From NCBI GenBank assembly GCA_030590485.1, contig JAUUYL010000008.1:1-45480 (forward strand): a stretch of DNA of 45,480 bases, written 5' to 3'. The stretch is from Lentisphaerota bacterium (GTDB lineage: Bacteria; Verrucomicrobiota; Kiritimatiellia; UBA8416; JAUUYL01). The notes beneath the pieces are model-generated. The model saw nothing but the letters and a program-made list of their open reading frames with translations. It was not told the origin of the DNA and did not search any database. Made by a program: the position numbers and the translations under genes. Of this stretch, positions 24,857 through 32,660 are shown in pieces; positions within the stretch are counted from its first letter, which is position 1; the number at the start of each line of letters is the position of its first letter.

Positions 24857-25668
24857 TGAAAAATGTTTATATTATTACCGCAGTAGTTTGTGGTCTGTGG
24901 TCTGCAGTCTGTCATGCGGGCGAATACAAGGTCACAGACAAGAATGAACGGCAGGAAGCACAGACGCAAATCGACGGTTACGATTCCACGCCCATGCAGC
25001 CTGCACCGGACGAGAAATGGCATATCCACGATCCCAAACGCCCGCAGCCACCTGTTGCCAAACCTAAATATGACGGGAAACCTGTCCCTGCCACCAAAGG
25101 TGCAATTATCATCTTCGACGGCAAGGAAACCGATGCGCTCGTCAACAAGACATGGAAGATCGAAAACGGTATTATGACCGTCGGGAATGGCAGCCAGAAA
25201 ACCAAGCAGTCGTTCGCCGATATGAAACTTCATTTTGAATTCCTGATTCCGGTCGGCCTGAAAGGCTGGGGCCAGAAACAGGGCAACAGCGGTATCTTCC
25301 TGATGGGCAAATACGAAATCCAGATCTTGAACTGCTGGGGCAGTCGCACATATCCCGACGGCATGTCAGGCGCGCTCTACGGCCAGACCCCTCCCCTCGT
25401 CAACGCCTGCAAGAAGCCGGGCGAATGGCAATGTTACGATATCGATTTTAAGGCTCCGGTCTTTGATAAGGACAAGAAGATGGTTAAGCCGGCTGTCGTT
25501 ACGGTTCGTCTGAACAATGTGCTTGTGCAGAAAGAAACCGCGTACTGCGGTGCATCAACCTGGAGAAAACTGCCCAAGTATGTATACCATCCGGACAAAC
25601 AGCCGATCTCACTTCAATCACACAAAAACTCAATTCAATACCGCAACATCTGGGTCGTAGAAAAATAA
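24856..25668 (+). CDS. DUF1080 (3-keto-disaccharide hydrolase-like) protein
   Basis: A secreted protein (signal peptide ending near SAVCHA-GE) with a concanavalin-like DUF1080/3keto-disac_hyd domain from about residue 75: AIIIFDGKETDALVNKTWKI, then FADMKLHFEFLIPVG, GNSGIFLMGKYEIQILN, CGASTWRKLPKYVYHP and HKNSIQYRNIWV. Members of this family hydrolyse 3-keto-glycosides produced by periplasmic oxidoreductases. It is translationally coupled to the ThuA gene. No GFO/IDH oxidoreductase lies nearby. Confidence 0.87.
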   Translation: MKNVYIITAVVCGLWSAVCHAGEYKVTDKNERQEAQTQIDGYDSTPMQPAPDEKWHIHDPKRPQPPVAKPKYDGKPVPATKGAIIIFDGKETDALVNKTWKIENGIMTVGNGSQKTKQSFADMKLHFEFLIPVGLKGWGQKQGNSGIFLMGKYEIQILNCWGSRTYPDGMSGALYGQTPPLVNACKKPGEWQCYDIDFKAPVFDKDKKMVKPAVVTVRLNNVLVQKETAYCGASTWRKLPKYVYHPDKQPISLQSHKNSIQYRNIWVVEK

Positions 25669-25809
25669 CATGAATAAACATGCAAGAAGATCCATGGTTA
25701 CCACCGGCCGTCGGTGTTATCTGCGTTATAATACCTTTGGCTTCACAAGTCTGTGAGTAAGATTTTTCGGCATTAACAGAATAGTTCTGCAAAAAAGCGC
25801 ATAATCCTG

Positions 25810-25837
25810 TTGCAAAAATAGTTAAAACGGCTAGTAT
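25810..25837 (+). promoter_or_regulatory. Promoter of scaffold/GGGtGRT pair
   Basis: TTGCAA (25810-25815), 16-nt spacer, TAGTAT (25832-25837). It is followed about 15 nt later by a strong AAGGAGA ribosome site (25852-25858) with 7 nt to the ATG. Confidence 0.5.
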
Positions 25838-25865
25838 TCCCCCCCAAATATAAGGAGATATAGTA

Positions 25866-26558
25866 ATGAGTTTTACTCCAGAAGTAGAAGAGATGTGTTG
25901 TGTGGCCCAAGGGCCAAACAATGGACCTTCCCCCATTCCTGAAGAAGGTAAGTGGGTGCAGGCAAAAGAAGTTAAAGATATATCCGGGCTGACACATGGT
26001 GTTGGCTGGTGCGCTCCTCAGCAGGGCGCATGCAAGCTGACCCTTAACGTCAAAAACGGTATCATCGAAGAAGCGCTGATCGAGACTCTCGGCTGTACCG
26101 GAATGACCCATTCAGCCGCCATGGCCTCAGAGATTCTTCCCGGAAAAACTATCCTGGAAGCTCTGAACACTGATCTCGTTTGTGATGCCATTAATGTAGC
26201 AATGCGGGAACTTTTCCTCCAGATCGCTTACGGTAGAACGCAAACAGCTTTTTCCGAAGACGGTCTGCCTATCGGCGCCGGCCTCGAGGATTTGGGCAAA
26301 GGTCTACGATCCGTTACAGGTACCATGTACGGGACAAGCGCAAAAGGCCCTCGTTACATGGAAATCGCAGAAGGCTTTGTTAGAGAGCTTGCTCTGGATG
26401 CCGATGATGAGATTATTGGATACAAGTTTGTACAACTCGGGATCATGATGGACCTTATAGAAAAAGGTACTGATGCTAACGAAGCTCTGAAAACAGCAAC
26501 TGGCACATACGGCCGTTTCGATGACGCTGTTAAAACCATTAACCCACGTCATCAATAA
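25866..26558 (+). CDS. NifU/IscU-like iron-sulfur scaffold protein paired with GGGtGRT
   Basis: A cytosolic 230-residue protein whose middle part (about 40-120) follows the NifU-N/IscU fold: CKLTLNVKNGIIEEALIETL, then GCTGMTHSAAMASEIL and LVCDAINVAMRELF. Cysteines at 49, 56, 77 and 106, plus a CC pair at 11-12, could bind a cluster or metal. It differs from true IscU in its long N- and C-terminal parts (LGIMMDLIEKGTDANEAL). The gene lies 12 nt before a GGGtGRT-family gene, the standard arrangement in many anaerobes. No isc, suf or nif genes are nearby, so general cluster assembly is unlikely; a dedicated maturation role for its partner is inference. Confidence 0.82.
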   Translation: MSFTPEVEEMCCVAQGPNNGPSPIPEEGKWVQAKEVKDISGLTHGVGWCAPQQGACKLTLNVKNGIIEEALIETLGCTGMTHSAAMASEILPGKTILEALNTDLVCDAINVAMRELFLQIAYGRTQTAFSEDGLPIGAGLEDLGKGLRSVTGTMYGTSAKGPRYMEIAEGFVRELALDADDEIIGYKFVQLGIMMDLIEKGTDANEALKTATGTYGRFDDAVKTINPRHQ

Positions 26559-26570
26559 GGAGATTTTATC

Positions 26571-27569
26571 ATGGCATTATTTGAAGGATATGAAAGAAGG
26601 ATCAAGCAGATCAATTCCGCTCTTAAAGAGTACGGTATTGACTCTATCGAAGACGCAGAAGCCGTTTGCAAGGAAAAGGGCCTGGACGTATACAACGTAG
26701 TTAAGGATGTACAGGCTATAGCGTTCGAGAACGCAATGTGGGCCTACACAGTTGGTGCCGCAATGGCTATCAAGAAAGGCCAGACAAAGGCTTCTGATAT
26801 CGCTGAGACATTGGGCGAAGGCCTTCAGGCGTTCTGTATACCCGGTTCTGTTGCTGATGACAGAAAAGTCGGCATCGGTCATGGCAACCTCGCATCAATG
26901 CTTCTGAAAGAAGAGACCAAGTGTTTCGCTTTCGTAGCAGGTCACGAATCATTCGCGGCTGCTGAAGGTGCTATCGGTCTTGCCAAGTCTGCTAACAAAG
27001 CGAGAACAGAACCACTGAGAGTTATCCTGAACGGTCTTGGAAAAGACGCTGCTCAGATTATCTCACGAATCAACGGTTTTACTCACGTACAGACCAAATT
27101 TGATTACGCGACAAGCGATCTCGAAATTGTATTCGAAAAAGCATATTCCGAAGGCGACAAAGCCAAGGTGAAATGTTACGGAGCAGATGATGTACGCGAG
27201 GGTGTTGCTATCCTGACGAAAGAAGGCGTAGACGTTTCCATCACGGGCAACTCTACTAACCCGACACGCTTCCAGCATCCTGTGGTCGGCACATACAAGA
27301 AAGAGTGTCAGCTCAATGGCAGACCATATTTCTCAGTAGCATCCGGTGGTGGTACAGGGCGTACGCTTCATCCCGACAACATGGGCGCCGGTCCGGCTTC
27401 ATACGGCATGACCGACACCATGGGCAGAATGCATTCTGACGCGCAATTCGCCGGATCATCTTCAGTGCCAGCGCACGTTGAGATGATGGGCCTGATCGGC
27501 ATGGGCAACAACCCAATGGTTGGCGCATCCGTAGCAGTAGCTGTAGCCGTCGAAGAAGCGATGAACTAA
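26571..27569 (+). CDS. GGGtGRT family protein
   Basis: A 332-residue protein of the family named for its glycine motif, here GGGTGRT at residues 259-265 (YFSVASGGGTGRTLHPDN). Other conserved-looking stretches are IPGSVADDRKVGIGHGNLAS, CFAFVAGHESFAAAEGAIG, and MTDTMGRMHSDAQFAGSSS. It is soluble, with no signal or membrane helix. Function is unknown in any organism as far as I know. It shares a transcript with the scaffold-like protein, has its own AAGGAGA ribosome site, and is followed by a strong terminator, so the two form a complete two-gene unit with signs of high expression. Confidence 0.88.
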   Translation: MALFEGYERRIKQINSALKEYGIDSIEDAEAVCKEKGLDVYNVVKDVQAIAFENAMWAYTVGAAMAIKKGQTKASDIAETLGEGLQAFCIPGSVADDRKVGIGHGNLASMLLKEETKCFAFVAGHESFAAAEGAIGLAKSANKARTEPLRVILNGLGKDAAQIISRINGFTHVQTKFDYATSDLEIVFEKAYSEGDKAKVKCYGADDVREGVAILTKEGVDVSITGNSTNPTRFQHPVVGTYKKECQLNGRPYFSVASGGGTGRTLHPDNMGAGPASYGMTDTMGRMHSDAQFAGSSSVPAHVEMMGLIGMGNNPMVGASVAVAVAVEEAMN

Positions 27570-27598
27570 GAGTTCCCCGCAAAAACGAACAACTCAAG

Positions 27599-27627
27599 GA
27601 GCAGATCGAAAGATCTGCTCTTTTTTT
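27599..27627 (+). terminator. Rho-independent terminator of scaffold/GGGtGRT unit
   Basis: Perfect 9-bp stem GAGCAGATC / GATCTGCTC with a GAAA tetraloop and seven T, 30 nt after the stop codon. Confidence 0.95.
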
Positions 27628-27700
27628 GGCGGTTTCCAACGCGCCCGCTGCTGCGCCAGGGATGGACGCAGATATTTTGACAGAATGAACAGAATATAAA

Positions 27701-28084
27701 TCAGATCCTTGCGACTTGCGGGAGCTTATCGAAGTGGGAGTCACGTGAGTAGAGAAGAAGATCGTGCTGAATAGCCAATGCTGCAATCCATATATCGTTT
27801 GTCGGAATCGGTGTACCCTGCAGGCGAAGCTGAGCAAATATCTGTGCGTAATGATGCGTTGTGTTTTCTTCGGGATACAAAATATCTGCGCGCTCTGAAT
27901 TCAGGAACATGGTAAGATACTTTTCGTTCTGTCGACTTTGTTTGCCACATAGAAATCCTGATCTCAATTCAGCCGCTACGACAAAAGGAACGTACAGCCG
28001 TGCAGAATTCTGTATGACTTCGACAGCTTCCCTGTTCCCTTCCGCAAAATCGCAGTACCGGTTTGTATCAAGGAGAACCCTCAT
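27701..28084 (-). CDS. vapC: VapC-family PIN-domain toxin
   Basis: A PIN-domain ribonuclease of the type II toxin class. Acidic residues are at the expected places: MRVLLDTNRYCDF (first Asp), VAAELRSGF (Glu), and TNDIWIAALAIQHDLLLYSRDSHF (last acidic cluster). Length 127 is typical. The start at 28084 gives an ATGA overlap with the antitoxin stop; an ATG two codons earlier (28090) is an alternative. VapC toxins usually cut tRNA or rRNA. Confidence 0.87.
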   Translation of the reverse strand: MRVLLDTNRYCDFAEGNREAVEVIQNSARLYVPFVVAAELRSGFLCGKQSRQNEKYLTMFLNSERADILYPEENTTHHYAQIFAQLRLQGTPIPTNDIWIAALAIQHDLLLYSRDSHFDKLPQVARI

Positions 28085-28335
28085 TTCCACATCTCCTCGT
28101 CGATCTTATCAAACTCCTTCAACGCCTTATCGCACTCTGGATCGCTGACCCATTTACCCGCAAGGTAATCCAGATCATGAAATGTCGGTGGTGTATCAGT
28201 GAGCCCTGCCCCGTTTCGGAGAGTATCGACAAGATAAGTGTTCAGACTGCATCCCTCACGAACGGCCTTATCACGAAGGGCTTTGTCCACCTCTTCAGGG
28301 ACAGACCTTACGGTATATTGTACTTTCTTCTTCAA
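28081..28335 (-). CDS. vapB: VapB-like antitoxin (ribbon-helix-helix)
   Basis: An 84-residue protein with an N-terminal ribbon-helix-helix pattern (KVQYTVRSVPEEVDKALRDK, then EGCSLNTYLVDTL) that would bind the operator, and a C-terminal acidic tail (CDKALKEFDKIDEEMWK) that would wrap the toxin. It is coupled to vapC by an ATGA overlap. Its promoter lies in the 126-nt divergent spacer with the zeta-like gene. Confidence 0.85.
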   Translation of the reverse strand: MKKKVQYTVRSVPEEVDKALRDKAVREGCSLNTYLVDTLRNGAGLTDTPPTFHDLDYLAGKWVSDPECDKALKEFDKIDEEMWK

Positions 28336-28426
28336 TATGCCTGCATCTTACCAATGCAGTGCATGCATGTCAAGCATCTGCTGTATATCTAACAGGGGAA
28401 AAGAATTCCTGTGTTTTTTCATTGAT

Positions 28427-28449
28427 ATCTTATGCATAATGCATAAGAT
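28427..28449. promoter_or_regulatory. Perfect 23-nt palindrome, probable operator
   Basis: ATCTTATGCAT-A-ATGCATAAGAT: two perfect 11-nt arms around one base, ending 12 nt before the ATG of the winged-helix/zeta gene. It covers a possible -10 (CATAAT), so a bound protein would block that promoter. The winged-helix part of that same gene's product is the natural candidate. Confidence 0.75.
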
Positions 28450-28461
28450 TACACATAAATC

Positions 28462-29301
28462 ATGCTTACTCCTAATCAAACAGCTATATTGGCAATTTTT
28501 GCCCGCAGTAAGGATCAGGAATTTTCGATGTCCGACCTCGGCAGGGCTATCGGCAAACCGCCGGGCGTGTTCCAGCGCGGATTGAACTCTCTCGAGAACC
28601 AGGGCTTCATCACCAGCCGGCGGCAATCCAACCGCAGGCTTCTTCAGCTGAATACTGATCATCCCCTGTCTCAGGAGATAACCAGGATCGCTGTCGGTGC
28701 ACCATCGCCCCTGCCCGCGGAAATATACATGAACTTCCCGCCGGCTGCTTCCATAAATATTTCAGAACCGCATGAGACATACGAAGCTTCAGCGCTGAAG
28801 ATCCTGATCATCGCCGGGCCTAACGGCGCGGGTAAAACAACCTTCGCCCGCTCCTTTCTGCGCAAGGAATCAGAGAAGATGGATTTTATTAATGCCGACT
28901 ATATTGCTCATGGACTATCACCCTTCTCACCCGAAGCCGCAGCAATGAAAGCGGGTAAACTTATGCTGAAAGAATTGAAGGATCATGCGGAGCGAAGTAA
29001 AAGCTTTGCACTCGAGACAACGCTGAGCGGGCAGCGTTACAAGACAATGATCCCGAAATGGAAGAGCCTTGGCTACCGCATCAAACTGATCTTCCTCTCC
29101 CTGCCGTCAGTCGACATAGCCATAAACCGTGTGGCACTCCGAGTTTCTCAGGGCGGTCACAACATTCCAGAAGATACAATCAGACGCCGTTACAATGCAG
29201 GTATCGAGAACTTTGAAAATGTGTACAAACCAATAGTTGATGCCTGGACTTTATATGAGTGTTCAGGCGGCAACCCGGTTCTGATAGACAGGGGGGAGTG
29301 A
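28462..29301 (+). CDS. Winged-helix/zeta-toxin-like kinase fusion
   Basis: Two parts. Residues 1-75 read as a MarR-like winged helix (LTPNQTAILAIFARSKDQEF, then GKPPGVFQRGLNSLENQGFI and a basic wing SRRQSNRRL). Residues 112-279 are a P-loop kinase of the zeta-toxin/AAA type: Walker A GPNGAGKTT (119-127), FINADYIAHGLSPF, FALETTLSG with E185, and a C-terminal RRRY. Zeta toxins phosphorylate UDP-N-acetylglucosamine and block wall synthesis. The usual upstream epsilon antitoxin gene is absent. Instead the DNA-binding part is built in and a 55-codon gene follows with a 1-nt overlap. It is divergent from vapBC. Toxin activity is inference. Confidence 0.83.
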   Translation: MLTPNQTAILAIFARSKDQEFSMSDLGRAIGKPPGVFQRGLNSLENQGFITSRRQSNRRLLQLNTDHPLSQEITRIAVGAPSPLPAEIYMNFPPAASINISEPHETYEASALKILIIAGPNGAGKTTFARSFLRKESEKMDFINADYIAHGLSPFSPEAAAMKAGKLMLKELKDHAERSKSFALETTLSGQRYKTMIPKWKSLGYRIKLIFLSLPSVDIAINRVALRVSQGGHNIPEDTIRRRYNAGIENFENVYKPIVDAWTLYECSGGNPVLIDRGE

Positions 29302-29468
29302 TGCAAAAGAAATGCGGCTGGACAGATCAGGAATTGAAAGATATCGATGACGCGATGCATGAAGCCGCCCAGGAAGCACGCCGCATCGCTATAGCAACCA
29401 ATACCCCTATTGTTCTTTGGGAAGATGGTAATGTCGTTGAGAAATGGCCCGGCGATAAGGGCTGGTAA
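29301..29468 (+). CDS. Small partner of zeta-like kinase (putative antitoxin)
   Basis: A 55-residue protein, MQKKCGWTDQELKDIDDAMH followed by a helix (EAAQEARRIAIATNTPI) and VLWEDGNVVEKWPGDKGW. The ATG shares one base with the stop of the zeta-like gene. Small genes ending in a (V/A)xWxDG motif commonly follow stand-alone zeta-like toxin genes, so an antitoxin or chaperone role is plausible. I know of no proof for this type. Confidence 0.7.
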   Translation: MQKKCGWTDQELKDIDDAMHEAAQEARRIAIATNTPIVLWEDGNVVEKWPGDKGW

Positions 29469-29594
29469 AGGCAGCTTAAATGCTGCAGTAGAGTCCATGC
29501 ATTAAAAGATTTTGACAAAATATAAAATATAAAGTCGCCCTTATTCTGTTCATTTTGTACATTCTGTCTAAATAAATCGAACAGGCATCATCAT

Positions 29595-29816
29595 ATGAAA
29601 AGACGTAAGTTCAGCGACCCTAATAACAAGGCAAAGTTTGATACTGATTATAAAACCGCTTCTCTCGGGCTGCTCGAATTCCTGAACGGACTCGAGAGCA
29701 AGCCGAAGATCTATCTCTGCTACCCGGTGCCCGTATTTAAATCCATGACAGAGGATATCATCCCAGCCCTCACAGCAATCGCCAAGGAAAAGGATCTGCC
29801 AATCATCGGCCTCTAA
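29595..29816 (+). pseudogene. Fragment of sialate O-acetylesterase-like SGNH hydrolase
   Basis: A 73-codon frame whose middle (FDTDYKTASLGLLEFLNGLE, then KPKIYLCYPVPVFK) and end (TAIAKEKDLPIIGL) match the region of SGNH esterases where DYKALI..., KP+V+LC.P.P and a helix before the (D)LY motif occur. The N-terminal catalytic Ser block and the C-terminal Asp-x-x-His are both missing. It is most likely a remnant. A reading as a small intact protein cannot be excluded. Confidence 0.5.
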
Positions 29817-29838
29817 TCGAGAGCCAGACCCGGAAAAT

Positions 29839-30558
29839 ATGAAAACCATTACCAAAATAGATACCGCCCTCACTCCTGACGGCTGCGAAATGCAGCTTTT
29901 TCAGCACGACCGAAATTTCATAATCAGGGTCAAGGGCGAGGACTTGATGAGCAGTCGTACGCACGAATCCGAGCTGGAACTGGCAAGACTTGGCTGTTTC
30001 GCGCTGACGGAGAGGTTTTCACCCACCGTACTCATTGGCGGACTCGGGCTTGGCTATACCTTGCGTCAATCTCTGGATATGCTCCATAAAGGTGCTAAAG
30101 TTGTGGTCTCCGAGCTTTTGGATTCGGTTATCAAATGGAACCGCAAATATCTGGGGGAGCTTAATAAACACCCATTGCAAGACAAGCGCGTTGATCTGCA
30201 GTCGGGTGATGTCGTTGATTTAATCGCGAATTCTGAAGACAGATTTGATGCTATCCTTCTGGATATCGACAATGGACCTGATGCGCTGAGCAACAGCGGA
30301 AACTCACGGCTTTATGGACGGGAAGGTATCATGGCCTGCCGTCGCGCCCTGAAAAAGAATGGCTGCATCGCGGTCTGGTCGACAGGAGAGCGCAAAAGCT
30401 TTGAACGACTGCTGCTTAGCTGTAAGTTCAATGTACGCCGTTATCAGGCTGCATTACATAAAGGGAGCAAACAGCGGGCAATTACCATATGGATTGCTTC
30501 GGAAAACAAGAAGAAATTCCCCCCAAACCCTGTCGAGAGTAGAAACATTGGGCATTAA
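29839..30558 (+). CDS. Spermidine-synthase-like SAM-dependent enzyme
   Basis: A Rossmann-fold protein of the spermidine synthase/methyltransferase type: glycine motif LIGGLGLGYTLRQ, VVSELLDSVIKWNRKYL (acidic end of strand 2), LQSGDVVDLI, and DAILLDIDNGPDALSN. It lacks the complete aminopropyltransferase signature GGGDG, so the substrate is unknown; a methyltransferase is as likely as a polyamine synthase. 239 residues. The last codons and stop run into a half copy of the palindromic repeat. Confidence 0.75.
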   Translation: MKTITKIDTALTPDGCEMQLFQHDRNFIIRVKGEDLMSSRTHESELELARLGCFALTERFSPTVLIGGLGLGYTLRQSLDMLHKGAKVVVSELLDSVIKWNRKYLGELNKHPLQDKRVDLQSGDVVDLIANSEDRFDAILLDIDNGPDALSNSGNSRLYGREGIMACRRALKKNGCIAVWSTGERKSFERLLLSCKFNVRRYQAALHKGSKQRAITIWIASENKKKFPPNPVESRNIGH

Positions 30559-30603
30559 GAGCCCATGCAAGAACAACTTCACATTTTGGCCGCGCTTCCT
30601 GCT
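30556..30603 (-). repeat. Half copy of the palindromic repeat
   Basis: TAAGAGCCCATGCAAGAACA followed by ACTTCACATTTTG matches one arm of the 13506-13666 palindrome at 29 of 33 positions. It lies exactly between the stop of the spermidine-synthase-like gene, whose TAA is the first three bases of the repeat, and the stop of the convergent RlmL-like gene. Confidence 0.75.
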
Positions 30604-30608
30604 AAGAC

Positions 30609-31748
30609 TTACTTGATTTCATAAACCAAGAGGTCACATTTGATATCACCGTTAGGGATTTTTACTTTGAACTTAGGTTTTTTCGACATTGTACGTTCGT
30701 AGTCAGGACTTCCACCTAGAATTGCAAGACGCGTACCGTGGAGACGGCTGAACGCAGCCATGATGCCTCGGCAGGTATCGGCATCGGTCTCCAGCCGGGT
30801 TCCGTATGGTGGATTGGTCACAATAAATGTACGTTGACCGCTCGATTGTAAATCGGCTACTGCCCGTTGTTTGAACGCAAGTTTTACACCTGCGGCTCTC
30901 GCGTTACGTTTGGCAATCTCCAGGATTTCGCCATCTATATCACTTGCGGTGATTTTCGGGGTCTGGCCTGACACTTCCCCACGCAGTTTTCCACGCAGTT
31001 CCCGCATCGCTTGTTCATCTTCACTGTCAAAATTTGCCCAGCGCTCGAAACCGAACCTGTCTCTCGCAAGGCCAGGCGCGATGTTTGCAGCCCATTGTGC
31101 AGCTTCAATGGCAATGGTGCCTGAACCGCACATGGGATCCAAAAGAGGTGTTTCCCTGTCCCATTCCGCGATACGTAACATCGCGGCCGCTAAATTCTCT
31201 TTCAGGGGCGCTTCACCCGTCTGCGAACGATATCCCCTTTTATGCAGAGCAGAGCCCGACATATCGAGATAAACCGCAGCCTTGTTATTGGCTACATACA
31301 GAAATATCTTAACATCCGCGTCTTCCTTGTCGACGGACGGGCGTTCCCCGTTCTCATCCCGAATCTGATCGACTATAGCGTCCTTAACCTTCAGTGCCGC
31401 AAACCCGCTATGATTGATCGCGCTCCCTATACAGACTGCCGAGACGGATATTGTAGTTTCGTGAGTAATATAGGGTGTCCAGTCCACTTGCTGAACTCCC
31501 TTATAAAGAGCGTCCTGGTTTGGTGCTGGAAAGCGAAGCATAAGGGCCTGTATTCTTGCTGCTATCCTACTTTGGAGACATGCACGCCAGCCGTCTTCCC
31601 ATGTTCCGCGAAACGGGACTCCACCTCTGTTCAATCGCACACTGGAAAAGCCCAATTCACGCAATTCATCACATAACACGCGTTCTGTACCCGAAATCGC
31701 GGCGGCATAGAGTTCAAGGGGTGAGGAAATATTTTTTTTATCAGGCAT
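30609..31748 (-). CDS. THUMP-domain rRNA methyltransferase (RlmL N-half-like)
   Basis: A class I SAM-dependent RNA methyltransferase related to the first half of E. coli RlmL (23S rRNA m2G2445). Order: N-terminal ferredoxin-like/THUMP part (about 1-165: GTERVLCDELRELGF, then VDKEDADVKIFLYVANNKAA), then a Rossmann domain with LLDPMCGSGTIAIEAAQWA and the catalytic motif IVTNPPYGTRL. The lone form without the RlmK half is common outside the gammaproteobacteria. It overlaps the upstream small gene by 8 nt. Confidence 0.88.
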   Translation of the reverse strand: MPDKKNISSPLELYAAAISGTERVLCDELRELGFSSVRLNRGGVPFRGTWEDGWRACLQSRIAARIQALMLRFPAPNQDALYKGVQQVDWTPYITHETTISVSAVCIGSAINHSGFAALKVKDAIVDQIRDENGERPSVDKEDADVKIFLYVANNKAAVYLDMSGSALHKRGYRSQTGEAPLKENLAAAMLRIAEWDRETPLLDPMCGSGTIAIEAAQWAANIAPGLARDRFGFERWANFDSEDEQAMRELRGKLRGEVSGQTPKITASDIDGEILEIAKRNARAAGVKLAFKQRAVADLQSSGQRTFIVTNPPYGTRLETDADTCRGIMAAFSRLHGTRLAILGGSPDYERTMSKKPKFKVKIPNGDIKCDLLVYEIK

Positions 31749-31992
31749 TATCTTTGGCCCTCATTTTTTTAACACTCTGAAGAATAGTTCCACCCTTGCC
31801 CCTGTGTGCACGGCGTTTCAAAATATCCTCAAGCGCATCCCAATCTTTCTTGGTCGGCTTACTATCGTAATCCCAGCTCTCTTCGTCCTTGCGCTTGAAC
31901 TGCCATTTGATAGTACCATGATGCAGTTCCACGCGAACTTCTCTCTTTACTCCATCCTCGCATTTATGCGTCCACGATGTCTTCCTCTTCAA
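31741..31992 (-). CDS. Small basic conserved-looking protein
   Basis: 83 residues, rich in Lys/Arg (KRKTSWTHKCEDGVKREVRV, then IKWQFKRKDEESWDYDSKPT and KRRAHRGKGGT). I do not recognise the family. It overlaps both neighbours (by 4 and 8 nt), so it is surely translated as part of the operon. Basic charge beside an rRNA methyltransferase gene hints at RNA or ribosome binding, but this is inference. Confidence 0.6.
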   Translation of the reverse strand: MKRKTSWTHKCEDGVKREVRVELHHGTIKWQFKRKDEESWDYDSKPTKKDWDALEDILKRRAHRGKGGTILQSVKKMRAKDNA

Positions 31993-32660
31993 AGTTGTTC
32001 CCCTTCTGCAATTCGTTTTACATATATATCTTTTACCGCCGCGCTGGTTTCAAACGTAAAGAATCCAAACGGCGCAAATATCTCAAGTCCAAAATATGGT
32101 GTAATGATCTTTTCTGCGAGTTCCAAATCTATCAGCTGTTCTCCCTCCACCCAAGCTTCAATTTTTTCGGATGTGACCCGCAACTTTACATCGTACCATT
32201 CGTTCTCCATAAAAGACTTCATAACTGCGGTCTCATTGTCTGCCGCGATCATGAAGTTCACACATGAAAGACCGACCACCGAATTACCCCATCCGCCAAG
32301 TATCATAGTGCAATAATTTGTTCCTACAGGAAAAAGCAACCCACAGAAGATATCATTACCATCGGTTCTCTTTGCCTTCAGTTCGACTTCATAATTAGAG
32401 CGAAGAAATTCACCTTCCCACATGACTGCAGAATAAGGCAAACCTATCGCGAGCTGTACGGCACCATTTTTTACTTCTACAGCCCCACCGGTCTCATATT
32501 TTGTTTTTATGAAAGGTTTCCAGCCTTTAAGTGATTTTCCATCAAACACCTCTTCCCATTGATTCGGGGATATATTTGACAGGTCGCGGGAGTATGGCAA
32601 TACCGCACAGCCAGTGAGTAGGCATAAGAGTGTTATGTATATGTAGAACTTAAGATTCAT
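31989..32660 (-). CDS. DUF1080-like lipoprotein
   Basis: A lipoprotein (MNLKFYIYITLLCLLTGC gives a clear lipobox) with a concanavalin-like/DUF1080-type domain: WEEVFDGKSLKGWKPF near the N-terminus, then NYEVELKAKRTDGNDIFCGL, WYDVKLRVTSEKIEAWVEG and ISVKDIYV-like ending (AAVKDIYVKRI). It is distant from the DUF1080 protein at 24856. Probable carbohydrate-related binding or hydrolysis in the periplasm. It overlaps both neighbouring genes by 4 nt. Confidence 0.75.
   Translation of the reverse strand: MNLKFYIYITLLCLLTGCAVLPYSRDLSNISPNQWEEVFDGKSLKGWKPFIKTKYETGGAVEVKNGAVQLAIGLPYSAVMWEGEFLRSNYEVELKAKRTDGNDIFCGLLFPVGTNYCTMILGGWGNSVVGLSCVNFMIAADNETAVMKSFMENEWYDVKLRVTSEKIEAWVEGEQLIDLELAEKIITPYFGLEIFAPFGFFTFETSAAVKDIYVKRIAEGEQL

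Noticed and set aside
24670-25233. 187-codon minus-strand open frame
   Set aside because: Antisense to the ThuA and DUF1080 genes, with no recognisable domain or ribosome site.
29839-30558. Genuine spermidine synthase
   Set aside because: The aminopropyltransferase GGGDG signature is missing, so only the fold is called.
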